NCBI GenBank assembly: GCA_020629835.1
Contig: JAHDCO010000005.1
Location: forward strand, 2,357-66,356
DNA from: Granulosicoccaceae bacterium
GTDB taxonomy: Bacteria > Pseudomonadota > Gammaproteobacteria > Granulosicoccales > Granulosicoccaceae
Length of the DNA: 64,000 nt
Reading direction: 5' to 3'
The notes under the pieces were generated by a model. It was not told where the DNA came from. It worked only from the letters and a program-made list of their open reading frames with translations, and made no database searches. The position numbers and the translations under genes are program-made. Positions 34,656-42,524 of the stretch are shown one piece after another. How positions within the stretch are numbered: position 1 is the stretch's first letter; the number at the start of each line of letters is the position of its first letter.

Positions 34656-35576
34656 ATGTCGTTTGTTCTGATTGCCGAACAAGTACTCAATGGCTTGCAA
34701 TTCGGCATCATGTTATTTCTGATGGCCGCTGGACTAACGTTAATTTTTGGCGTTATGGGCCTGATCAACTTAGCGCATGGTTCGCTCTACATGGTCGGTG
34801 CCTTCGCGGCTGCAGCAACCGCTGCGGCCACAGGTTCCTATATGGCCGCGCTCATCGCTGCCTTAGCGGCGGCAGCCATCGCAGGCGCTTTGGTCGAGAT
34901 TCTCATCATCCGCAGGCTCTATGACAAGGATCATCTGGATCAAGTACTCGCAACGTTCGCCTTGATCCTGATTTTCTCTGAAGGTACCCGCTGGGTATTC
35001 GGTTCGTTCCCTCTGTACTTGAACATACCGAGTTATTGGTCGGGTCCGGTTACTCTCCCCGGTGATATTCAATACCCGCTTTATCGTCTGGTGTTGATTG
35101 CTATTGGCTTAGCGGTGGCTGCCGGCTTGGGTTTGCTGATTCATAAGACTCGTCTCGGTGTGCAGATTCGTGCCGGTGAGAACGATCGGGAAATGATTGC
35201 GGCACTGGGTGTGGATATTTCCAAGCTCTACACGATTGTCTTTGCCTTAGGTGCAGCTTTAGCCGGGTTGGCCGGTGCCTTGGTGGGCGCGATTCAATCG
35301 GTGCAGGTGGGCATGGGAGAGCCGGTGTTGATATTAGCCTTCGTGGTTATTGTTATCGGCGGTATCGGCTCGATCAAAGGGGCCCTGGTGGGCGGATTGT
35401 TGGTTGGCCTCACCGATAAGTTAGGCGGTGTGTTCTTGCCCAAGCTGCTGACGCTCTTCACCGACACGGCTACGGCATCTACGCTGGGCTCATCGCTGGC
35501 ATCCGTCGCGATTTACGTTCTTATGGGATGCGTTCTGATCTGGAGGCCTACCGGCCTTTTCGGTGCGAAGGCATGA
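34656..35576 (+). CDS. Branched-chain amino acid ABC transporter permease (LivH-like)
   Basis: A 306-residue polytopic permease with LNGLQFGIMLFLMAAGLTL, the family N-terminal segment, then FGVMGLINLAHGSLYMVGA. The cytoplasmic coupling region is IRAGENDREMIAALGVDISKLY. About eight TM helices. It is 90 bp after the binding-protein gene and overlaps the LivM-like gene by 4 bp. Confidence 0.93.
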   Translation: MSFVLIAEQVLNGLQFGIMLFLMAAGLTLIFGVMGLINLAHGSLYMVGAFAAAATAAATGSYMAALIAALAAAAIAGALVEILIIRRLYDKDHLDQVLATFALILIFSEGTRWVFGSFPLYLNIPSYWSGPVTLPGDIQYPLYRLVLIAIGLAVAAGLGLLIHKTRLGVQIRAGENDREMIAALGVDISKLYTIVFALGAALAGLAGALVGAIQSVQVGMGEPVLILAFVVIVIGGIGSIKGALVGGLLVGLTDKLGGVFLPKLLTLFTDTATASTLGSSLASVAIYVLMGCVLIWRPTGLFGAKA

Positions 35577-36556
35577 TCCAAGAACGCTACGTCAACGCAT
35601 TCTTGATGCTGCTGTTGCTGGCCATCCCAGCATGGGCGGTGATAGCAGACGAACCTTTTACCATCACGCTCATGACGCGCGCTGTCATTTTGGCGTTAGC
35701 GGCTGTGGGCTTAAACATCGCGTTGGGTATAGGCGGCTTAGTGAGTCTGGGGCATGCCGTGTTTTTTGGCATCGGCGGTTACGCGATGGGTATCCTCGCC
35801 TATCACGCACAGAGCTATACAGCCTTTGCCGAATGGCCGCTCGTCATTGAAGGCACGAAGTCGATGCCGATAATCTGGTTAACGGCCGTTGTGATTTCAT
35901 CACTCGCGGCTTGGCTGATTGGCGTTTTATCCCTTCGCACCTCTGGCGTGTACTTCATCATGATCACATTGGCCTTCGGGCAAATGTTTTATTACTGCTT
36001 TATCAGCTGGTCCACGTACGGGGGAGAGGATGGTTTATCGATATATGTGCGAAACAGTTTCCCCGGTTTGAATACCCTGGTGCCCATACAGTTTTATGGT
36101 GTGTGTTTTGTGCTGCTATGTTTGGTGTTGTTGCTGTGTTCAAGACTTATGCATTCGCCGTTTGGGTTGGCATTGAGCGCAGCACGACAACAGCCTGCGC
36201 GTGTTTTAACTGTTGGGCTCAATCCCAATCGATTAAAGCTCCTGGCCTTTGTTCTGTCCGGTGCCATAACCGGACTAGCCGGTGCTTTGTTTGCAGACCT
36301 TAATCGCTTTGTCAGCCCATCGATGTTCAGCTGGCAATTGAGCGGAGAGATCATCGTGTTTGTGATTCTGGGCGGTGTGGGCAGGCTATATGGTCCGGTA
36401 GCCGGTGCGTTGATATTTGTTGGGTTAGAGCACTTTTTAGGCGGTTTAAGTGAGTACTGGCATATCTATCTTGGCCTGCTTTTGCTTGTGATTGTTCTCT
36501 TTGGTAACGGCGGTGTGGTTGGCATGTTATCCGGGCGGCAGAAAGTCAATGACTGA
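35573..36556 (+). CDS. Branched-chain amino acid ABC transporter permease (LivM-like)
   Basis: The ATG at 35573 overlaps the previous stop and gives 327 residues; an upstream in-frame start would lie inside the LivH-like gene. It shows the LivM motif LGIGGLVSLGHAVFFGIGGY, then YFIMITLAFGQMFYY and the coupling helix region preceding NRLKLLAFVLSGAITGLAG. It partners the LivH-like subunit in the membrane channel. Confidence 0.93.
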   Translation: MIQERYVNAFLMLLLLAIPAWAVIADEPFTITLMTRAVILALAAVGLNIALGIGGLVSLGHAVFFGIGGYAMGILAYHAQSYTAFAEWPLVIEGTKSMPIIWLTAVVISSLAAWLIGVLSLRTSGVYFIMITLAFGQMFYYCFISWSTYGGEDGLSIYVRNSFPGLNTLVPIQFYGVCFVLLCLVLLLCSRLMHSPFGLALSAARQQPARVLTVGLNPNRLKLLAFVLSGAITGLAGALFADLNRFVSPSMFSWQLSGEIIVFVILGGVGRLYGPVAGALIFVGLEHFLGGLSEYWHIYLGLLLLVIVLFGNGGVVGMLSGRQKVND

Positions 36557-37310
36557 AGCCATCCTCGCCACCCGAAACATCACGAAACGCTTTGGCGCTG
36601 TGCCGGCCAATGAAGCGGTAACCCTTGACTTAAACCCAGGTGAAGTACACGCCATCATCGGACCCAACGGTGCGGGTAAAAGCACGCTGATTGCCCAGAT
36701 TTGTGGTTCGCTTACCCCCGATGAAGGGTCGATTGAATTACTGGGTAAAGACGTCACCCGCCTGCCTACGCACAAACGAGCACAGCTTGGGTTGGCCCGA
36801 ACGTTTCAGGTATCGGCGCTGGTGATGGAAGCCAGCGTATTGCAAAACGCCATGTTGGGAGCGCTGGGCGCGTCGGGTAACCCGTGGCGGTTCATTAAGC
36901 CTGTGTTATCGGATAAAAACTTAAAGGATAAAGCGGTGAACGCCTTGGCCACCGTCGGTTTAGATACGTACCTGGACGTACGAGCCGGTGAGTTAAGCCA
37001 TGGGCAGCGCAGGCAACTGGAAGTAGGCATTGCGTTAACGCTAAATCCCAAAGCGTTCGTGATGGATGAGCCGATGGCGGGCTTAGGCGTGGAAGGCTCA
37101 AAACTGTTAACAGCCATTCTGGCCGAACTTAAACGTCAGGCACCCATTCTATTGGTGGAACATGACATGGATGCCGTGTTTGCACTGGCTGACAGAATCA
37201 GTGTGCTGGTTTACGGAAAAGTCATTGCCACGGGCACCGTTGAAGCCATACGCAACAACCCAGACGTTCAAAACGCTTACTTAGGTAGCGATTGGGAGAA
37301 CAACACGTGA
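36549..37310 (+). CDS. ABC transporter ATP-binding protein (LivG-like)
   Basis: A 253-residue nucleotide-binding subunit with Walker A GPNGAGKST, signature LSHGQRRQLEVG, Walker B AFVMDEPMAGLG and the switch histidine in LLVEHDMDAV. The ATG at 36549 overlaps the LivM-like gene by 8 bp. The longer reading from 36492 lies in the previous gene. It energises uptake with the LivF-like partner. Confidence 0.94.
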   Translation: MTEAILATRNITKRFGAVPANEAVTLDLNPGEVHAIIGPNGAGKSTLIAQICGSLTPDEGSIELLGKDVTRLPTHKRAQLGLARTFQVSALVMEASVLQNAMLGALGASGNPWRFIKPVLSDKNLKDKAVNALATVGLDTYLDVRAGELSHGQRRQLEVGIALTLNPKAFVMDEPMAGLGVEGSKLLTAILAELKRQAPILLVEHDMDAVFALADRISVLVYGKVIATGTVEAIRNNPDVQNAYLGSDWENNT

Positions 37311-37993
37311 GCCTGCTGAACGTTGTGGGTTTATCCGCTTCATACGGCACCAGTCAGGCGCTGTATGACGTGAATCTAAGCATTGACGAGGGGGAAGTCG
37401 TCGCCCTGATGGGCCGCAATGGCATGGGCAAAAGCACAACAGTGAGTTGCATTTGCCGCTTACTTCCATCGGCTGGAACGCTCGAATTCAATCATCAGAA
37501 CTTACATAAATTGCGAAGCTTTCAGTCCGCTCGTCTGGGCATTGGCTTAGTACCCGAAGGTCGCCGATGCTTTGCCGATTTAACCGTTTCCGAAAACCTC
37601 ATCGCATCGGCGCGTCCGGGTCACTGGACGCTAAATTCGGTGACTGAATTGTTCCCACGCTTGGGCGAAAGGGAAAACCAGTTAGCAGCGTCCTTGTCTG
37701 GCGGCGAGCAGCAAATGCTGTCGATAGCGCGGGCATTAATGACTAACCCTCGTTTACTTATTTTGGACGAAGCCACAGAAGGCCTGGCACCATTGGTACG
37801 CCAGGAAATTTGGGCGGCGATTTCATCACTTAAATCAAAATCCGGCTTGTCGATTTTAGTGATAGATAAAACCTTAAAAGAACTGAGTGTGGTGTGCGAT
37901 AAGCTCAGCATATTAGAGCGTGGTAGTACCGTATGGTCTGGCAAGTTTGATGAACTATCGGCTGAGGTGACTGCGGACTATCTGTGTATTTGA
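37307..37993 (+). CDS. ABC transporter ATP-binding protein (LivF-like)
   Basis: A 228-residue second ATPase subunit of the LIV-type transporter. Walker A is GRNGMGKST, the LivF-typical VPEGRRCFADLTVSENL follows, then signature LSGGEQQMLSIARAL and Walker B LLILDEATEGLAP. The switch histidine of most LivF (LVEQN/H) is replaced by DKTLKEL, which is slightly unusual. The start GTG at 37307 overlaps the previous stop. This ends the operon. Confidence 0.93.
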   Translation: MSLLNVVGLSASYGTSQALYDVNLSIDEGEVVALMGRNGMGKSTTVSCICRLLPSAGTLEFNHQNLHKLRSFQSARLGIGLVPEGRRCFADLTVSENLIASARPGHWTLNSVTELFPRLGERENQLAASLSGGEQQMLSIARALMTNPRLLILDEATEGLAPLVRQEIWAAISSLKSKSGLSILVIDKTLKELSVVCDKLSILERGSTVWSGKFDELSAEVTADYLCI

Positions 37994-38135
37994 TGCCTAC
38001 TTTTTTGTTAGCCGCAGCAATCGCTGACATTGACATATAAAGTAAAGTCATCCATCACTCTCATCGTTTGGGGTAAATGTTGTGCTTATTACCACCATTC
38101 GGCACTGCTCAAATACTCTAGCAAGTGGATACCTT

Positions 38136-38807
38136 ATGGTTACTCAATCTTCAAATAATGATTTCGCACTGGTTGCACTTGACAAGGAATACACAACTGT
38201 AGTGACAATGGTGCAAGCCACGCCCCCATACCAGGCAAGAGTAGCGATTCATGATGACAATTTCCCACCGGGTAAGAAGATTAATGTAAAGCTTCCACAG
38301 CTCGAAAAAGAACTGATCCTTCTTCGCGGATTTTGTCTTGATTATGTAAGTGATATTGAAGAGTCTTTAGACAAAACACTATTAAAATATTTCTCAACAT
38401 TTCCTGATCGCGTTACCTACATTGAGACAACGTTATCTGTAGCATTGAATGGCGAACCCTTAGGACCCATGATAAATAATTGGAACTTCATGGAATGCAA
38501 AAAAGTACTCAGTGAAATACTAAAGAGAGACAAACGGATGGGCGGTAAAAAAGGATTCACAAAATTACTGAATACCGCCATTGGGGAACGAAACAAATAT
38601 GCTCATGGAAGATTCTTTTATCTTTATCCTGAGTACCAGCCATTACTTCAATGGACTGATTCTAGCAACAAAAGTAAGTTTGCTGAAGTTAATAAGCAGA
38701 GAATCCAAGGGTTTGTCGATGCTTGCCTTGCGTTGTACTCATGGCTGTCTTCGCTACAAAATAAAATTGACGAAATAAATAAAAATAAGTCTGGAAGGTT
38801 AGTATAG
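38136..38807 (+). CDS. Hypothetical protein with HEPN-like R-x4-H motif
   Basis: Not matched to a named family. The 223-residue, mostly helical, charged protein has GERNKYAHGRFFY near residues 150-162. R152-N-x3-H157 fits the R-N-x-x-x-H motif of HEPN ribonuclease domains, which are common in toxins and phage-defence proteins. Its base composition looks more AT-rich than the transporter operon before it. I choose the ATG at 38136; a GTG at 38082 is possible. It lies in the cassette-like accessory region upstream of the TIR genes. The HEPN reading rests on one motif only. Confidence 0.55.
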   Translation: MVTQSSNNDFALVALDKEYTTVVTMVQATPPYQARVAIHDDNFPPGKKINVKLPQLEKELILLRGFCLDYVSDIEESLDKTLLKYFSTFPDRVTYIETTLSVALNGEPLGPMINNWNFMECKKVLSEILKRDKRMGGKKGFTKLLNTAIGERNKYAHGRFFYLYPEYQPLLQWTDSSNKSKFAEVNKQRIQGFVDACLALYSWLSSLQNKIDEINKNKSGRLV

Positions 38808-39300
38808 GGTTAGAACGCGAGGCAACTATTGCCCTATCCGCAGCTCTGGCACTAGCGCAGGAGACACAATGCTCAGAGGGCTCGAGGGTGGAACATGCAC
38901 GATCTATCCAAGAATTTGCTGGTGATGCACATCGTTGACAGACACACTAAATACAATCAGCGTACACACCTACTAGGATGATTTTAAATTAGCTATAACT
39001 GCACTACCAATCCAGAGAATGTCGAATTCTGTGAAAAAAATGACGGCTAACGGAGCTTTGAACTCGACAGATTGACTTTTCAATCTCTACGCTGCCGCTT
39101 CTGTCCCGAAAACTCAACTGCAAGTTACGGCAGGTGTTAGTCCTACGGCAGAAATTTCTGATAGCCTGAAGAAAGTCTATAGCGTTTTTTTGTGAAGTAA
39201 ACTGGTAGTCGCTCTATATAGATCGACGGCGGTCGACATATGGACATATGTAATTACAGAGATCAGAATCCGATAGGATTGATTAATGCTGGGTGGAAAT
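38808..39300. other. Intergenic region containing an attC-like site
   Basis: About 490 bp without a recognisable gene. The first 237 bp hold nothing I can name. An attC-like inverted repeat (39045-39142) follows, listed separately. About 140 bp with short AT-rich promoter-like words (TATATA near 39215) lead into the 2-TM gene. Confidence 0.5.
39045..39142. repeat. attC-like recombination site 1
   Basis: A 98-bp imperfect inverted repeat. The outer boxes are GGCTAAC (39045-39051) and GTTAGTC (39136-39142). After an 8-nt unpaired spacer on each side come inner boxes GAACTCG (39060-39066) and CAAGTTA (39121-39127). The stem then continues (AGATTGACTTTT against AAAACTCAACTG) with two unpaired bases on the left arm only. 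This is the R''-L''...L'-R' layout of integron attC sites. The outer boxes each differ by one base from RYYYAAC/GTTRRRY. Confidence 0.6.
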
Positions 39301-39714
39301 ATGGACGCAAAAATTAAACACCTCGAATTTATACAATCAGTAATTTCGAGGATGGCCAACAATTCCTTTTTATTAAAAAGTTGGAGTGTTGTTTTGGTAT
39401 CTGCGTTGTTTGTATTGTCCGCTAAGGATGCGGAGAAAACATACGCATTACTCGCATTATTGCCAATATTGGTATTTTGGGGTTTGGATGCGTATTATCT
39501 TTGGCTTGAGCGCTTGTTTAGAAAATTGTATCGGTCTGTCAGCGATAGAAATACCGATCAGATAGACTTTTCAATGGACTTGTCTCATTACAAGGGATCA
39601 GTTCAGACGCAAATTTGTAGTTGGCTCGACGCCGTAATATCTCACTCGGTGTGCATTTTCCATCTGAGTCTGTTAATCGCGACGTTTATAGTCTCGTATA
39701 CTGGGAATAATTGA
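39301..39714 (+). CDS. Two-TM membrane protein, partner of TIR protein
   Basis: 137 residues from the ATG at 39301; an ATG 15 bp upstream is possible. It opens MDAKIKHLEFIQSVISRM, and two hydrophobic segments follow (about 24-42 and 50-68), then a charged middle and a third hydrophobic stretch near the C terminus (about 108-133). I remember similar small proteins next to TIR or other effector genes but cannot name a family. The stop overlaps the start of the TIR gene (TTGA), so the two form one coupled unit. Confidence 0.65.
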   Translation: MDAKIKHLEFIQSVISRMANNSFLLKSWSVVLVSALFVLSAKDAEKTYALLALLPILVFWGLDAYYLWLERLFRKLYRSVSDRNTDQIDFSMDLSHYKGSVQTQICSWLDAVISHSVCIFHLSLLIATFIVSYTGNN

Positions 39715-40307
39715 TAAGCGTGAAATTTACAAGAAAATCGGATGTAATCAGAAGTTATGAGGAGCGCAAACCAACATTTCTCGGAGATGATTACAGCCGA
39801 TCTACAGCGTCAGCGTTTTTAAAAGAGCGGGCAAAGGAGTTTGATTTTCATCAAAGGTTCGACATATTCCTTTCGCATGCTTTTACTGACTCTAGAGTTG
39901 TACGGCAAGTAAGACGGCGATTAATAGATAGTGGGTTAACCGTTTATGTTGACTGGATCGAAGACAAGCAGTTAGATAGATCTAATGTCAGCTCTCATAC
40001 CGCGCTCATCCTGAGAAATCGAATGGACAAATGTGATTCATTAATCTATTTGACATCAAAAGCTGCTGAAAAATCAGTTTGGATGCCTTGGGAGCTCGGA
40101 TACATGGATTCTCTCACGAAAAAAGTGGCCATTGCACCAATAGTCGAGGACGATGATGAAGAGTTTCCCGGGAGGGAATACCTTGGAATATATCCCTACA
40201 TTCAAATTGGTGAGGGTCACCCCTTTGCGTACCAGTTTGACGGTAAATTTAAATCGATCGAAGCATGGGTAAGAAACACTTATGATTGGCTGGGTCCGAT
40301 TTCATGA
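39711..40307 (+). CDS. TIR domain-containing protein
   Basis: 198 residues. The TIR-like domain runs from about residue 48 to 145: RFDIFLSHAFTDSRVVRQV, DSGLTVYVDWIEDKQLD, CDSLIYLTSKAAEKS and WMPWELGYMD. E128 in PWELGY is at the place of the catalytic glutamate of NAD-consuming TIR domains. The C-terminal part (IYPYIQIGEGH...WVRNTYDWL) is typical of this bacterial TIR subtype. The start is a TTG overlapping the previous stop, or a GTG at 39720. It probably acts as a NADase or nucleotide-signal effector together with the 2-TM protein. Confidence 0.8.
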   Translation: MISVKFTRKSDVIRSYEERKPTFLGDDYSRSTASAFLKERAKEFDFHQRFDIFLSHAFTDSRVVRQVRRRLIDSGLTVYVDWIEDKQLDRSNVSSHTALILRNRMDKCDSLIYLTSKAAEKSVWMPWELGYMDSLTKKVAIAPIVEDDDEEFPGREYLGIYPYIQIGEGHPFAYQFDGKFKSIEAWVRNTYDWLGPIS

Positions 40308-40370
40308 GATGTTCTCGTCCTGAAGTCTAGTAGTATTTCATACTAGGTTGTTCGGTTTCTATGTTCGCAG

Positions 40371-40472
40371 GTCTAACTGTGCCGTGACCTCGATAGCTGC
40401 ACCGCGGCCGGAACCGATGAGTACCTCAGAACCCGACCGTGGCGCGACTACAAGTTGCGCTGGATGTTAGGC
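40371..40472. repeat. attC-like recombination site 2
   Basis: A 102-bp imperfect inverted repeat 64 bp after the TIR gene. The outer boxes GTCTAAC (40371-40377) and GTTAGGC (40466-40472) both match the RYYYAAC / GTTRRRY consensus. After 8-nt spacers come GACCTCG and CAAGTTG, then a stem of about 18 bp whose mismatches are all transitions, with one unpaired base on the left arm. Its right end shares CAAGTT-N-CG-N6-GTTAG-N-C with site 1. The two sites are clearly related. Confidence 0.7.
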
Positions 40473-40724
40473 ATACTCGCACCATTCTACGATTTAACAT
40501 ATGCTTAAGTCGGGTTTCGGCCAGTTCCGAACATTCGCTGGGTTTTTCATGAACTTATTCGCTCTAGCGCAATACAGCGTTAAAGGTAAGCAAGGAGTTC
40601 TATTGCGCAATACACCCCTTGGCTAGAGTACCAGGGAGTTTTTATAGTACGTACACAATGACTTTGATGCGATTCCAACTTACGCCTTTTCAATAATATT
40701 TTGACTGATGGGCTCTAAATCTAT
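40473..40724. other. Non-coding leader of the third cassette
   Basis: No gene seen. GCGCAATAC occurs twice (40567-40575 and 40605-40613). GCGCAATA (40567) can also pair with TATTGCGC (40601-40608), inside an outer CTCTAGC/GCTAGAG pair, giving a possible hairpin. It may carry the promoter of the next gene. Confidence 0.4.
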
Positions 40725-41672
40725 ATGAATATTCAGCTCGCGCCGTGGAAAAATTCCAATGATTGGATGGTTAAAAATTGGGCTAGCCCGTATGAGGAGG
40801 GTTCAAAACTCGACGACACTGAAAAAGCAGGTGCGTTATTGAAAGACTATCTCGTTTCGCTTGGTCACGATGTGACAGTGACATTAGATTTACCGCCGCA
40901 CAATGAAAGATTTTATAGTGCGAATGATCTCGATCTATTTCTTGGTGTTGGAGCGGGCGATCCAGTGTCACCGGGCTTTGGTAATGGAAGGGATCGGCGT
41001 GCTTTAGGAGTGGAAACGGCTTATCCAGTTGCTTGGATTGGGCCTTCTGTAATAACGTCGCACCCCTTTTCGGCGTTTTACCGTGCATATGCCCGTGATT
41101 TGACAGGTGATCTGATTTTATTGAACCAAGGGCTAAATCCTGAGCCAGTAGCTCTAGATGATCGAGAGCGTCGAGACACCGTTATAAGACTTTTAGCTGA
41201 CAAAATTTTGGAATGGCGCGATTCGCTGACAATACCAGTGAAGTCCAATGATTTTCGCAGCGTAGATGAACAATTTGAGTATGACATCTTTCTATGCTTT
41301 AACTCAGCGGATCGAGACCAGATCAATGCAATTTATAAAAAACTGACTGATAGTGGCTTGAGGATATTTATCGATTCAGAGGAGGTAAAGCCTGGACAAC
41401 GTCATCAACAGCAAGTCGGGAATGCGCTTAAAAGTAGTAAATCTGTTGCGGTATGCTTTGGCGCTTCGGGTATCGGACCATGGCAAAGCCATGAGGTCGA
41501 AGAAGCCATTGCAGAACACAATGCTAGACAGCTCCCGGTAATCCCTGTCTTGCTACAAGGATGTCCCGACCAACCGAATTTGCCCTTTGCGCTCGGAAAT
41601 TTTAGCTGGATTGATGTTCGCCAAGATAGTGCAAGTGAGATTGATCGACTTATTGAATCGGTAGCTGATTAA
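40725..41672 (+). CDS. TIR domain-containing protein with unknown N-terminal domain
   Basis: 315 residues. The C-terminal TIR domain (about 185-310) shows YDIFLCFNSADRDQINAIY, GLRIFIDSEEVKPGQ, SVAVCFGASGIGPWQSHEVE and LPVIPVLLQGC. E257 in WQSHEVEEAI fits the catalytic glutamate position. The N-terminal 180 residues (for example DLDLFLGVGAGDPVSPGFG and AYPVAWIGPSVITSH) are not recognised and could be a sensor or nucleotide-binding domain. It is a separate transcription unit downstream of attC-like site 2, with a weak ribosome site. Confidence 0.8.
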   Translation: MNIQLAPWKNSNDWMVKNWASPYEEGSKLDDTEKAGALLKDYLVSLGHDVTVTLDLPPHNERFYSANDLDLFLGVGAGDPVSPGFGNGRDRRALGVETAYPVAWIGPSVITSHPFSAFYRAYARDLTGDLILLNQGLNPEPVALDDRERRDTVIRLLADKILEWRDSLTIPVKSNDFRSVDEQFEYDIFLCFNSADRDQINAIYKKLTDSGLRIFIDSEEVKPGQRHQQQVGNALKSSKSVAVCFGASGIGPWQSHEVEEAIAEHNARQLPVIPVLLQGCPDQPNLPFALGNFSWIDVRQDSASEIDRLIESVAD

Positions 41673-41799
41673 TAGTCGCCTTTAGGACATAACGGGCGTA
41701 CATTATTTTAATTCTCTGATGCCCTGCATGCCTATTTAAGTGCTCTTTCCAAAGTAGGCTTAAGTAATTTGGTAGCGTACACATTGTTTCGTACATTTT

Positions 41800-42430
41800 G
41801 AGGTAGTGGCCCCAGGTTGATAAGATTTAGTTACCAAGCTGAATCGAATTAACCAAGAGACCACTACCATGAACGATGATATCAAAGAGCTGAATAAGGT
41901 CGTTAGTATTGACGATAGTCGGATCAAGAATCACTTGGACGGATTAGTCCGAGATAGCGTTGAGCAGACATTAAATTCGTTGCTAGATGCAGGAGCTAAT
42001 GCTATGTGTGGCGCCCAGCGCTACGAACGAAGTCCCGATCGAATCGATACGCGTGCTGGCAGCTAAGACCGTCAATTGCACACCAAGGCTGGAGAGGTAA
42101 CTCTCAAAGTGCAAAAGCTACGCACACAGACATTTGAAACAGGGACTATCGAGTGCTACAAGCGCCGTGAAGCCTCGATCGAAGAGTCACTAATAGAAAT
42201 GTACTTGGCGGGAGTTGCGGTTCGCCGTGTGGAAGATATCACTGAGGCGCTGCGGGGTACGCGAGTTTCCCCAACCACCGTCAGCAACTTAAACAAGAAA
42301 ATCTACAAGAAGTTAGAAGCTTGGCGAAAACAGCCTATTGAAGGCGAATATCCATACGTTTATCTCAATGGCATCGTGCTTCATTATCAAGCAGGTCGAG
42401 TAACTCTTACCAACGCGCTGCTGTAATTCA
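41800..42430 (+). mobile_element. Remnant of an IS256-family insertion sequence
   Basis: The left part of an IS256-family element is recognisable from its transposase; the right two-thirds and right inverted repeat are missing. The exact left end is not defined; the conserved-looking stretch around 41809-41868 may include it. It ends the accessory region. Confidence 0.7.
41869..42426 (+). pseudogene. Broken IS256-family transposase
   Basis: The N-terminal part is clear: SRIKNHLDGLVRDSVEQTL, then CGAQRYERSPDRIDTRAGS. An in-frame TAA (42064-42066) follows where the family has a tyrosine, and the same frame continues with DRQLHTKAGEVTLKVQKL, EMYLAGVAVRRVEDITEAL, TRVSPTTVSNLNKKIY and YVYLNGIVL. 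After about 42380 the frame leaves the family sequence and stops. It has only the N-terminal and early catalytic part (first Asp changed to Asn in YLNG), so it cannot be active. Confidence 0.9.
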
Positions 42431-42524
42431 AAGTGATCAAAATCACTTTTAATCTATCGCTGCGGTCTCTATCGGATCAAGCGTCGATTTATAAGGTGTC
42501 TGATCTTGCAGCATGTCTCTCCTA

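Noticed and set aside
38007-38013. GTTAGCC just after the transporter operon as the first cassette boundary
   Set aside because: It departs from GTTRRRY and lacks the inner box and stem seen in the two attC-like sites, so it is only a possible edge.
41780-42430. Active transposon mobilising the TIR genes
   Set aside because: The transposase is truncated and has a stop codon; no matching inverted repeat was seen on the far side of the TIR genes.
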